From Fimbriimonadaceae bacterium (GTDB lineage Bacteria; Armatimonadota; UBA10988): a stretch of DNA of 64,000 nucleotides. Made by a program: the position numbers and the translations under genes. Under the pieces are notes generated by a model, which saw only the letters and a program-made list of their open reading frames with translations, did not search any database and was not told the origin of the DNA. Position 1 is the stretch's first letter. Each line of letters starts with the position of its first letter. The stretch is from assembly GCA_020850355.1 (NCBI GenBank), contig JADZEX010000044.1, positions 113,119 to 177,118 of the forward strand, read 5' to 3'. Of this stretch, positions 24,471-32,589 are shown one piece after another.

Positions 24471-25946
24471 CTACGGCGCGGATCCGCCCAGCCCCTCCAA
24501 GATCCGCCCCGCCGCCGCTTCGTAGAGGGCTTGCCACGCGGGCGCCAGGAGGCACTCGGTGACCTCGTAGCCACCGCCGTCGTAGTCGGCGGCGGGGGCG
24601 CCGTAGTGGAGGTAGCCGTTGCTGAACGCAGCGACGTAGGTGTGGGGCAACGGCGCGGCGCGGGTGACGTTGAGGCCGACCTCAGTGAGGATCTCAATGG
24701 GCGCACTGATCAGGGCGCCGTCGCCGATCCGCAGGCCGAGGACTTCGGCGGCGGCGGTGTCTTCGCCGCTGGCGGCGTTGATGGCCTGGTGGCGGCGGAA
24801 GGTGGCAACGTCGTCCTCGATTTTGGCGAGTTGCTCCATGACGCCCAGGTTGTGCAGGTACTTGGAGATCTGGGCGCGGTTGAAGTCGTCCAGCGCGACA
24901 TGATCCCGAGCCTCGCGCGCGGCGTCGTGGAGGTAGCGGTAGCCGTAGTCGGCCGGCTGCTCCGGGTTCAGGGCGTACTGCAGATAGAGCGGCAGGAAGC
25001 TGCGGAAGTTGAGGCTGGTGAAGCGCAACGATGCCAGCAGAGCCGCCTGCTCGTCCAGCCTGGCCTGAACCCGGGCGGCGCTGTCGGTCCGCCGGGGCAG
25101 GCGAAGGTCTTCGACGGCGTGGGCCAGGGTGACGTTCGGCGAGGTCACGATGGTCCGCGCGGCGGTCAGCGCGCTGAGGCCCAACAGATAGCCCAGCGGC
25201 CGGCTATCGCGGGGGCGGTGGTTGTCTTTGTAGGTCACCTCGGTGACGTCGCCGCCCGCGCCCTGGATGAACAGCGCCAGCGTGCCGGGGAGTTGCTGCT
25301 CAATCACCTCGCGCGCAAACCCGGGGTAGTTGGCCGTGACGCCACCGCCGGGCACGCCCAGCAGCGGATGGCAGGCGAACTGGAACAGCAGCGCCAACGG
25401 CCGGCCGTCGAGTTGGTCGACCCGCAGCAGGCCGATCCGGGCGTCGAGTGGACCGAGGGCGGCGACCTGCTCGTCGGGTGGGCACGGATAGGCCTGCCGG
25501 ATGGTGTGCTGCCGGCCGTCGCGCAGCCGGAGGGTGCGGTTGATCTGTATCCGGTCCTCGTGGCCACAGCCCCAGCCGAGGCGGGCCGGCACCCGCTGCT
25601 GCCAGGCTTCGCGGATGGCCTGAAAGGTCAGCTCGACCTGTTCGGGCGGCTCGACCAGCAGCTTCCCGGCGGGGTGGGTGTGCGAGGCGTTGACCAGCAG
25701 GCGGGCCGGGTCGAGCCCTAACTCGCCGGCCAGCCGGGCGCGCAAGGCGGCCAGGAAGTCGTCGGGCACGTCACAGATGCCACCGATGGCGACCACGTCC
25801 ATCCCGACGATCACCAGCGGGGCGGCGTCGGTTTCGAGCACCAGGGCGGTCGCATAGAGCCGGTCGTGAACGTGCACGGCCGGGTCGGTGGTGGTGATGT
25901 CCCGGCGGGCGATGCCGGCGCGGAGGGTTGCGGATGCGGTGGCCAC
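24471..25946 (-). CDS. Neutral/alkaline ceramidase-like hydrolase
   Basis: A 491-residue protein resembling the catalytic N-terminal domain of neutral ceramidases. The start GIARRDITTTDPAVHVHDRL, the strand APLVIVGMDVVAIG, and the zinc-site segment LLVNASHTHPAGK match that family. FACHPLLGVPG later gives further His residues, and QGAGGDVTEV resembles the active-site QGNxGDxSP loop. The usual C-terminal immunoglobulin-like domain is reduced. There is no signal peptide, so the natural substrate may not be an external ceramide; related planctomycete-type proteins are numerous and uncharacterised. The GTG start has GGGAG six bases upstream. Confidence 0.75.
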   Translation of the reverse strand: MATASATLRAGIARRDITTTDPAVHVHDRLYATALVLETDAAPLVIVGMDVVAIGGICDVPDDFLAALRARLAGELGLDPARLLVNASHTHPAGKLLVEPPEQVELTFQAIREAWQQRVPARLGWGCGHEDRIQINRTLRLRDGRQHTIRQAYPCPPDEQVAALGPLDARIGLLRVDQLDGRPLALLFQFACHPLLGVPGGGVTANYPGFAREVIEQQLPGTLALFIQGAGGDVTEVTYKDNHRPRDSRPLGYLLGLSALTAARTIVTSPNVTLAHAVEDLRLPRRTDSAARVQARLDEQAALLASLRFTSLNFRSFLPLYLQYALNPEQPADYGYRYLHDAAREARDHVALDDFNRAQISKYLHNLGVMEQLAKIEDDVATFRRHQAINAASGEDTAAAEVLGLRIGDGALISAPIEILTEVGLNVTRAAPLPHTYVAAFSNGYLHYGAPAADYDGGGYEVTECLLAPAWQALYEAAAGRILEGLGGSAP

Positions 25947-26034
25947 GGGCTGCTCCCGGCGGTAGTGTGCGGCCGGCGGGAGGAATCGGCCACCGCACCG
26001 GCCAACCGCCGGGCACGACGTGCGGAGAGACCCG

Positions 26035-27009
26035 GTGGATCGACGCGACTTTCTGAAGGAGGCGGCCGTCGGCGCCGCCGTGTTGGGGCTGGCGGCCGAG
26101 CAAGACCTGCTGGCGGCGGCCGGGCCGACGGTGGTGGTGGTCCATTCGGCCGGCGCTGCGGCCAGCAGCGGAGACGCGCGGCGGCAGCGGATTCAGAAGA
26201 TGTTGACCGCCGGCATCGAGAAGCTCTCAGGTCAGCGTGGCGCGGCGGCCTGGAAGAAGTACGTCAAACCGAGCGACGTCGTGGCGCTCAAGGTCAACGT
26301 CCTGGCGTCCCGTGCGGCGACCTCGCCGTTGCTCGCCGACGCGGTCGCGCGGGGGGTGATCAGCGCCGGGGTCAAACCGCCCAACTGCTGGATCTTCGAC
26401 CGCTTCGAACGCGAGCTGACCGCCGCCGGCTACCGCGTCGGCACGCAGCCGGGCGGGCATCGGGTGCTCGCCACCGACACCGCCGGCTACGGCTACGAAG
26501 CCACCGCGGTCAGCAGCGGCAGCGTCAGCCAGCGGCTTAGCAGCATCGTCGCGAAGCACGCCAGCGTGCTGGTCAACCTGCCGGTGATCAAGGACCACAA
26601 CATCGCCGGGGTCACCGCGGCGCTGAAGAACCACTACGGCTGCATCCACAACCCGGCCGCGCTGCACGGCAACCACGCCGACCCGCAGATCGCCGAGGTC
26701 AATGTGATCCCGGCGCTGCGCCGCAAGCAGAAGCTGGTGATCAGCGACGCGCTGGCGGTGATCTACGAGGGCGGCCCGAGCTTCTCGCCCTCCTACCGCT
26801 TCGAGCAGGACTGCCTGCTGCTGGCGACCGACCCGGTGGCCCATGATGCGGTGGCCTGGAAGATGATCGAGGACATCCGCGCCAAGAAGGGCCTGCGACC
26901 GTTGGCTCGCGTCGGGCGGAACCCCGGCTACCTCACCTCCGCCGCCTCCCGCGCCCTCGGCGTCGCCGACCTGGCGCGGATCAATGTCGTGCGGGTGGAG
27001 GTGAAGTAG
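26035..27009 (+). CDS. DUF362 domain protein with Tat signal
   Basis: A 324-residue exported protein. The N-terminus VDRRDFLKEAAVGAAVLGLA is a twin-arginine signal. The rest matches DUF362: VALKVNVLASRAAT, SVLVNLPVIKDHNIAGVTAALKNHYGCIHNPA and LATDPVAHDAVAWKMI. Members with added ferredoxin domains exist, but this one has no CxxCxxCxxxC cluster. GTG 26035 is favoured over GTG 26020 because GGAGAG lies five bases before it. It is divergent from the ceramidase-like gene and ends three bases from the convergent ATPase. Biochemical function unknown. Confidence 0.85.
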   Translation: MDRRDFLKEAAVGAAVLGLAAEQDLLAAAGPTVVVVHSAGAAASSGDARRQRIQKMLTAGIEKLSGQRGAAAWKKYVKPSDVVALKVNVLASRAATSPLLADAVARGVISAGVKPPNCWIFDRFERELTAAGYRVGTQPGGHRVLATDTAGYGYEATAVSSGSVSQRLSSIVAKHASVLVNLPVIKDHNIAGVTAALKNHYGCIHNPAALHGNHADPQIAEVNVIPALRRKQKLVISDALAVIYEGGPSFSPSYRFEQDCLLLATDPVAHDAVAWKMIEDIRAKKGLRPLARVGRNPGYLTSAASRALGVADLARINVVRVEVK

Positions 27010-27012
27010 CCC

Positions 27013-28239
27013 TTACAGCATCCCGAACGGGATGATCTCCAGGTCGGCACGGAGTGGCAGCGGCTCAGGCGCCAGGCAGACCAGTGCCCCGGGACCGCGC
27101 GGGATGGGCAGGTCCTCCAGGCAATGCGTTGCGAGGTCGCGCGCCGAGACCAGGCCGGCCTTCTTGATCTCGACCGGGTGCAGGACGCCGTCGCTGACCA
27201 GTAGCAGATCGATCTCGCGGCCGGCAGCCTCCCGGTAGAAGTAGGCTGGCGCCTCTTGAAGCTGGTTGGACCAGCTCTTGAGCACCTCGGCCACAACGGC
27301 CGACTCGAAGATTGCGCCCGCCATCGCCCCGGCCTCCAGCGTCTCGGGGGTGCGCCACTCCGTCAGATAGGCCGCCAGGCCGGTGTCCAGGAAGTAGAGC
27401 TTTGGCGTCTTGCAGAGCCGCCGGGTGACGTTGGTGTGGTAGGGCGGCAGCAGGTGCACCTGGCCGCTGGCCACCAGCACCGACAGCCACTGCTTGGCGG
27501 CGTTCGGGCTGATGCCGGTGTCGCGGGCCAGGTCGGCGTAGTTCAGCAGTTGCCCCGTGCGGGCGGCGGCCGCGCGCAGGAAGCGTCGGAAGGCGGTCAG
27601 GTCGCCGATGTTCAGGAGCGACCGAACATCGCGCTCGAGATAGGTCTGCAAGTAGGAGCGGTAGAACAGTTCCACATCGCGCACATCTCCAGTACAGACC
27701 GCTGGGTACTGACCGCGCCAGAGGCGCTGAAAGACCTCCGGGGCGGCCAGCAGGCGGTACCCCTCGCGGCGCGGACCCAGGGCGCTGGCGGTAGGCAGGA
27801 ACGGGGGCAGGTCGGCCGGGCGGCGGTCGGCCTCGCGGGCGCTGAAGCCGTACAAGTTGACCACCGCGACTCGCCCCGCCAGGCTCTCCGTGACGCCCGC
27901 CATCAGTGGGAACTGCTGCGCACCGGTCAGCCAGTACTGTCCCGGCCGGCGAACCGTATCAACCTGCATCTTGACGTAGGGCAGCAACCTCGGCGCGTAC
28001 TGGATCTCATCGATCAGGAGCGGCGGCGGGAAGCGCTGCGCGAACAGCGCCGGGTCTTGCTGTGCCAGGTCCCGTAGGGCCAGGTCGTCCAGCGTGACGT
28101 AGCGTCTCGTCGGCTCCGCCAGGTGCCGCAGCAGCGTGGTCTTGCCAACCTGCCGCGGCCCGGTCAGCAGCACGACCCCGAACTGCGCGGAGGCTCGCGC
28201 CCAGGCCCGTTCCAACGCCCGTGAGCAGTAGTCTGTCAT
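27013..28239 (-). CDS. AAA ATPase with DUF4143 domain
   Basis: A 408-residue P-loop ATPase of the AAA_14 plus DUF4143 type. Walker A is LLTGPRQVGKTTLLRHL, Walker B is LLIDEIQYAP, and a sensor-like LTGAQQF follows. The middle contains a winged-helix-like stretch (LLNYADLARDTGISPNAAKQWL), and the C-terminal part (FYREAAGREIDLLLV, VLHPVEIKKA) has a D...E-x-K pattern like a nuclease fold. Such ATPases are widespread in mobile and accessory gene sets, and their role is unsettled. The ribosome site is weak; ATG 28239 is used. A 13-bp palindrome just before the start may be its own operator. Confidence 0.85.
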   Translation of the reverse strand: MTDYCSRALERAWARASAQFGVVLLTGPRQVGKTTLLRHLAEPTRRYVTLDDLALRDLAQQDPALFAQRFPPPLLIDEIQYAPRLLPYVKMQVDTVRRPGQYWLTGAQQFPLMAGVTESLAGRVAVVNLYGFSAREADRRPADLPPFLPTASALGPRREGYRLLAAPEVFQRLWRGQYPAVCTGDVRDVELFYRSYLQTYLERDVRSLLNIGDLTAFRRFLRAAAARTGQLLNYADLARDTGISPNAAKQWLSVLVASGQVHLLPPYHTNVTRRLCKTPKLYFLDTGLAAYLTEWRTPETLEAGAMAGAIFESAVVAEVLKSWSNQLQEAPAYFYREAAGREIDLLLVSDGVLHPVEIKKAGLVSARDLATHCLEDLPIPRGPGALVCLAPEPLPLRADLEIIPFGML

Positions 28240-28247
28240 GATAATCC

Positions 28248-28260
28248 GCACTGCCAGTGC
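28248..28260. promoter_or_regulatory. Palindrome at the start of the DUF4143 ATPase gene
   Basis: GCACTGCCAGTGC is a perfect inverted repeat with one central base. It lies just downstream of the predicted -10 box and nine bases before the start codon, a position suited to an operator. Confidence 0.45.
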
Positions 28261-28262
28261 AG

Positions 28263-28292
28263 ATTCTCAGAGCTACCGGGCGACGGCGTCAA
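28263..28292 (-). promoter_or_regulatory. Candidate promoter of the DUF4143 ATPase gene
   Basis: On the minus strand TTGACG (28287-28292) and GAGAAT (28263-28268) are 18 bp apart. The expected start falls inside the adjoining palindrome. Confidence 0.4.
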
Positions 28293-28302
28293 GCCGCCTG
28301 CG

Positions 28303-31300
28303 CTACGGGGCCGGCTGGTCGGTGTCCCGGGTCAGGCGGCAGGCCAGGGTGCCGTCGGGGTTGAACCAGAGCGGGTCGAGCGCCACAAAGCGGTCCCAGC
28401 CGACCTTGGTGGTGCGCTGCTGGTGGTAGACCAGCCAGAGCCGCCCATCGGGACCCGGGACGACGCTGTGGTGGCCCGGCCCATACAGCCCGTCGCGGCG
28501 CCGCGCGATGGGGTTGTTGGCGTACTTGGTGAACGGCCCCAGCGGCGATCTGGCGGTGGCGTAGCCGATCCCGTAGTCCGGCCCATCGGCGCCGCTGCCG
28601 GAGTAGGTCAGGTAATAGACGCCGTTGTGCAGCAGCATAAACGGCCCTTCGGTGACATGGCCTTTGGCCATTTCCCAGGGCACTGTCGGCCGGATCAGCT
28701 CGACCGGCTCGCCGGCGATGGTGACCGGGTCGGACAACTTCTGACCGACGATTCGGAAGCCGCCAGGGAGTGCCACATGGTAGAGATAGAGCGAGCCATC
28801 GACATCCTCAAAGACGTGGGCGTCGATGGAGCCGACGGCGAGGGTGCGCACGTCGGTGAACGGCCCGAGCGGTGAATCGCCCTTGGCGACCCCAACCAGC
28901 TTGCCGCCGCCGGGGTGGTTGACGGTGTAGTACAGGTAGAACTTGCCGTCGCGGCTCCAGCGCAAGACCTCCGGAGCCCAGGCCCCGCCGCGGGGGTCGG
29001 TGTAGCACTTCGGGTGCTGCTGCCAGCTCACCAGGTCGTCGGAGACGAAGACATCGTAGCCCTGGCCGTCGGTGGTCGGGTAGAGGTAGTACTTGCCATC
29101 GTGGCGCAGGCAGAACGGGTCGGCGGCACCGTGGTAGTCGATCAACGGATTGCGATAGGTCCGGCCGACGCGCGTTCCGGCGTCCGCCCGCAAGACGCTC
29201 AGGCCGACATCGATGTTCTGCCCGCCGATCGTCTGGTGGCACTGCACCGCCAGCATGTTGCGGCCCGCCCGCAAGGCGGCGCGGTCGTCACCGCTGAGGA
29301 TCTCTTCGAAGTAGTCCCCGACGTAGCCCGTGCGCTGCAGCACGCGGCGGCCGTTCAGCCAGACCGTGACGTCCTCGTCGTGGATTACCCGCAGCACCAG
29401 CACGTCGCTGGCACCGAGCGGCTTCGACAGCTCCAGCCGCCGCCGGAGGAAGATGGCGGGCGTCTCCCAGGTGGTCCCGACCAGCGCGCCCGGGGTGCCG
29501 GCGGTGCCGAAGCTGCTCTTACCCTCCGGCCAGCCGGCGTCGTTGAAGTCGGCCTGCTGCCAGCCGGCGGGGGGCGCGGTGAGGGTGTACCGCCAGGTGC
29601 TGCCGCCGGCCTCGGCGGTTGGGCTGAGCACTTCCTGCCGGCCCCGCAGGCTGTCGGTGGCGACGGCGGCAGTGGACTGCCAGCCCGCCGCCACGGGCAA
29701 CTGCGCGGCGGTCAGCAGCAGCGTGGGGCCGAACGGGTAGCGGCCCATCGTGGCGCCGTAGACCGACAGCCCGTGGCCGGCGGCAGTCGGCTGGTCGAGC
29801 ACCAGGTCGAGCGGCTCGCCGGCCCGCAGCTTCGCCGCCAGGGCGGGCTGGCTGGCCAGGTCGAAGGTCAGCTCAACACGCTCGCCGTGGCTGCCGTGCT
29901 GGTAGCCCGCGAGGTGCGACAATACCCCGCGGCTGTCGGCAAAGTCGTCGGCCAGCGGCGCCGTGCCGAGCTCGACGCCGGCCAGCCGCGCGCGCAGCGT
30001 ACTGGGAGTGGCGCGGCCGACCTTGGTCTGCGGGTAGTCCAACCGACTGCGCCGCGCCGGCCAGTCGAGCTTGGCCTCGCCGCCGCAGGCGCCGGCCTCC
30101 AGCAGCAGGCTGAGCCGCTGGAAGTCGGTGCCGCGCAGGGCGTCGGGCAGTCGCAGGCGCCAGGTGAACGACGGTCGACCCGGCGCGGCGAGCTTGTCGC
30201 GCTGCAGCTCGGCCAGCAGGTTCGGCGCCTGCGGAGCATCGACCGCGGCCACCTCACTCGGCGCCAGCCGCAGGGCGACCGTCGTCGTATCCAAAGCCTC
30301 CGCCGCCGGCGCGGGACGGTCCACCAGCACGTTCTGGTAGTTCGCCGCGAGGCGCCGCGGGCCGTCGAGCAGTTCGGCAGTGACGGCGCCCACGGCCAGC
30401 GCGGGCGGCAGCGTCACGGGCATTGTAGGCAGCTTGACGACGTCGGCGGCCTGCCAGGCGACCGGCGCCTCGGCGATCACCGTCACCGGCAGCGGGCGAC
30501 CGAGCGCGTCGCAGCCCGTCACCGCCAGCCGCAGCCGCGGCGTGACGGTCAAGCTCGAGTAGTGGCTGACGAACGGGGCCACCTCCAGCGGCGCGCCGGG
30601 CGCCAGCTTGACGACCGGCGGCCCGTCGAGACCCACGAAGTCGGCGCCCTGGAGGTCGGCGTAGTCCATGCCTGGCACAAAGGCCTCGTAACCGGCAGCC
30701 TTCTTGGTGCGGTCGTAGCAGGTCAGGCCAGTGTGCTCCCACTCGATGTCGCAATGCTCGGTGTAGACATAGCCCTGGCACTTCGCCTCGGCCCGCAGCA
30801 ACGTGGTCAGGTACTTGAAGCCCCAGGACACGTCGCGGTCGCCGCCGCCCGCGCCAACCGCGCCGTACTCGCTGTTGAGCAGCGGCTGCCGGCCTTGCGT
30901 GCGGCCCGGCACGAAGTTCCAGGGACTGCCCTCGAAGGTATCGTCGACGACCTGCCGCAGATGCCGGCGGGCCGCCTCGTAGTTGTCTATGTAGAAGTGC
31001 CAACTGTGCAGGTCGCCGCAGACGTGGTCGTTGTTGCAGGGGGAGTTGTCCTCAATCAGCCGGGTGGGATCGAGCTGCCTGGTGAGCGCGACCATCTGCT
31101 CGACCCACTGCTGCGTGACGACATCCGACTTCAGCGCCTGGCCGCCGCCGAGGCCCCAGGTCTCGTTGAAGCAGCACCAGGCGATCACGCTGGGGTGGCT
31201 ACGGTCCCGCGGGATGGCCTGCCGCAGGGTCAGTTCGTAGTTCTCACGGGCGGTCGGGCTGAGCTGCCAGGTGTTCGGCAGGTCGGCCATCAGCAGCACG

Positions 31301-32403
31301 CCGAGGCGGTCGGCCCAGTAGAGGAAGCGCGGGTCGACCAGCTTGATGTGCAGCCGTAGAAAGTTCCAGCCAAGCTCCTTGGCGATCTCCAGATCGCGCC
31401 GGATGGCCGCGTCATCGGCAAAGGTGTAGACGCCGGCCGGGTTGAAGACCTGGTGCAACGCGCCGCGCAGGTAGACCGGCGCGCCGTTGAGCTGGATCTG
31501 GCTGTACTCGCGACCGGCCGTCGGCGCGACGCCGATGGTCCGCAGACCGAAGTAGCTACGCACGATGTCTTGCTGGCCGCCCTGGTCGAGTACCAGGCTG
31601 TACTGGTAGAGGCGCGGCTGCTCCGGCGACCAGGCCTGCCCGCCGGGGACCGGCAGCACCAGCTCGACGACACTCGCCCCGGCCGGCAGGTCGACCCGCC
31701 GCGTGACCGCCGGGACCGTCGCCTCGTCGGGCCGCAGGCTGAGCGTTGCGGGCCCCGCGATGGGCGCTTGGACGGTCACCTGCACCGTGGCCTGGGGTGG
31801 TGTCAGTTGGCAATCGACCGCCAGCGCTGTGACATGCGCCGGCGCGACCGTCTCCAGCCAGACCGGTTGCCAGATACCGCTGCAGCGCGTGTACCAGCCG
31901 ACCTGCTTGCCTACCGGGCAGCGCGGATCGGTCTCGTCGAAGGCGCGCACCACCAGGGTGTTGTCGCCCGGCTGGAGCAGCGCGGTGATGTCGAAGCGGA
32001 AGGCGTTGTAGCCGCCGACATGGTCGCCCAGGTAGTGGCCATTGAGCCAGACCTTGGCCGCCCAATCGACGGCGCCGAAGCAGAGGTGCAACCGTTGCCC
32101 GGCCGCGACGGCCGGCGCTTGGAAGGTCCGGCGGTACCAGGCCACGCCGCGGTACTCGGGATCCGCGATGCCGCTGAGGCGGCTTTCCCACGGGTAAGGG
32201 ACCACAATACGGCGGTCGTAGCCGGTTGCGCCCGGCTGCTCCCAGTGCTGTACGGTGCCGGCCGCGGTGGGGTCAAACCGGAACTCCCACTCGCCATTGA
32301 GGCTCGACCAGGTGCCCCGCGCCAGGTCGGGTCGGGGCAGCTCGGCCCGCGGCGGCGGGGCGAGCGTCAAGGGGGACAGCAGGCAGGCCAGCGTGGCGAG
32401 CAT
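28303..32403 (-). CDS. Secreted GH2-GH43 bifunctional glycoside hydrolase
   Basis: A 1366-residue exported enzyme joining two glycosidase families. After a signal peptide (MLATLACLLSPLTLAPPPRA), residues about 30-620 are a GH2 beta-galactosidase/glucuronidase module: jelly-roll domain, immunoglobulin-like domain and a TIM barrel with acid/base Glu in CCFNETWGL and nucleophile Glu in LLNSEYGAVG. A long middle region holds a beta-sandwich with VTVWLNGRRVL, like a galactose-binding fold. The last 300 residues are a GH43 five-bladed propeller with Asp in GAADPF, Asp in SIDAHVF and Glu in VTEGPF. GGAG lies seven bases before ATG 32403. It likely trims branched plant or algal polysaccharide. Confidence 0.88.
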   Translation of the reverse strand: MLATLACLLSPLTLAPPPRAELPRPDLARGTWSSLNGEWEFRFDPTAAGTVQHWEQPGATGYDRRIVVPYPWESRLSGIADPEYRGVAWYRRTFQAPAVAAGQRLHLCFGAVDWAAKVWLNGHYLGDHVGGYNAFRFDITALLQPGDNTLVVRAFDETDPRCPVGKQVGWYTRCSGIWQPVWLETVAPAHVTALAVDCQLTPPQATVQVTVQAPIAGPATLSLRPDEATVPAVTRRVDLPAGASVVELVLPVPGGQAWSPEQPRLYQYSLVLDQGGQQDIVRSYFGLRTIGVAPTAGREYSQIQLNGAPVYLRGALHQVFNPAGVYTFADDAAIRRDLEIAKELGWNFLRLHIKLVDPRFLYWADRLGVLLMADLPNTWQLSPTARENYELTLRQAIPRDRSHPSVIAWCCFNETWGLGGGQALKSDVVTQQWVEQMVALTRQLDPTRLIEDNSPCNNDHVCGDLHSWHFYIDNYEAARRHLRQVVDDTFEGSPWNFVPGRTQGRQPLLNSEYGAVGAGGGDRDVSWGFKYLTTLLRAEAKCQGYVYTEHCDIEWEHTGLTCYDRTKKAAGYEAFVPGMDYADLQGADFVGLDGPPVVKLAPGAPLEVAPFVSHYSSLTVTPRLRLAVTGCDALGRPLPVTVIAEAPVAWQAADVVKLPTMPVTLPPALAVGAVTAELLDGPRRLAANYQNVLVDRPAPAAEALDTTTVALRLAPSEVAAVDAPQAPNLLAELQRDKLAAPGRPSFTWRLRLPDALRGTDFQRLSLLLEAGACGGEAKLDWPARRSRLDYPQTKVGRATPSTLRARLAGVELGTAPLADDFADSRGVLSHLAGYQHGSHGERVELTFDLASQPALAAKLRAGEPLDLVLDQPTAAGHGLSVYGATMGRYPFGPTLLLTAAQLPVAAGWQSTAAVATDSLRGRQEVLSPTAEAGGSTWRYTLTAPPAGWQQADFNDAGWPEGKSSFGTAGTPGALVGTTWETPAIFLRRRLELSKPLGASDVLVLRVIHDEDVTVWLNGRRVLQRTGYVGDYFEEILSGDDRAALRAGRNMLAVQCHQTIGGQNIDVGLSVLRADAGTRVGRTYRNPLIDYHGAADPFCLRHDGKYYLYPTTDGQGYDVFVSDDLVSWQQHPKCYTDPRGGAWAPEVLRWSRDGKFYLYYTVNHPGGGKLVGVAKGDSPLGPFTDVRTLAVGSIDAHVFEDVDGSLYLYHVALPGGFRIVGQKLSDPVTIAGEPVELIRPTVPWEMAKGHVTEGPFMLLHNGVYYLTYSGSGADGPDYGIGYATARSPLGPFTKYANNPIARRRDGLYGPGHHSVVPGPDGRLWLVYHQQRTTKVGWDRFVALDPLWFNPDGTLACRLTRDTDQPAP

Positions 32404-32495
32404 CGGCAACTCCGCGGCAGGTGTTTCGACAGGCCCGGAGCGACCCCTGCCAAGGTTCCCGGCGGCCCGCTGGCGGGGCGTCATCTTGCGCCGAT

Positions 32496-32524
32496 TTGAC
32501 AAGGCCCTCTGGAATAGCTAGAAT
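32496..32524 (+). promoter_or_regulatory. Promoter of the NlpC/P60 gene
   Basis: TTGACA (32496-32501, perfect) and TAGAAT (32519-32524, five of six) are separated by 17 bp. The leader would be about 60 bases, ending in the strong ribosome site AAAGGAGG. Confidence 0.8.
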
Positions 32525-32589
32525 GGGTACGGGCTGACGAGAGTCGGTCCGGCTCGTACCTATGCCGGCGCGCGAAAGGAGGTTGCTCC

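Noticed and set aside
28915..31359. An 814-residue plus-strand open frame.
   Set aside because: It lies opposite the GH2-GH43 gene, whose catalytic motifs are intact; the plus-strand product has no signal peptide, motif or ribosome site.
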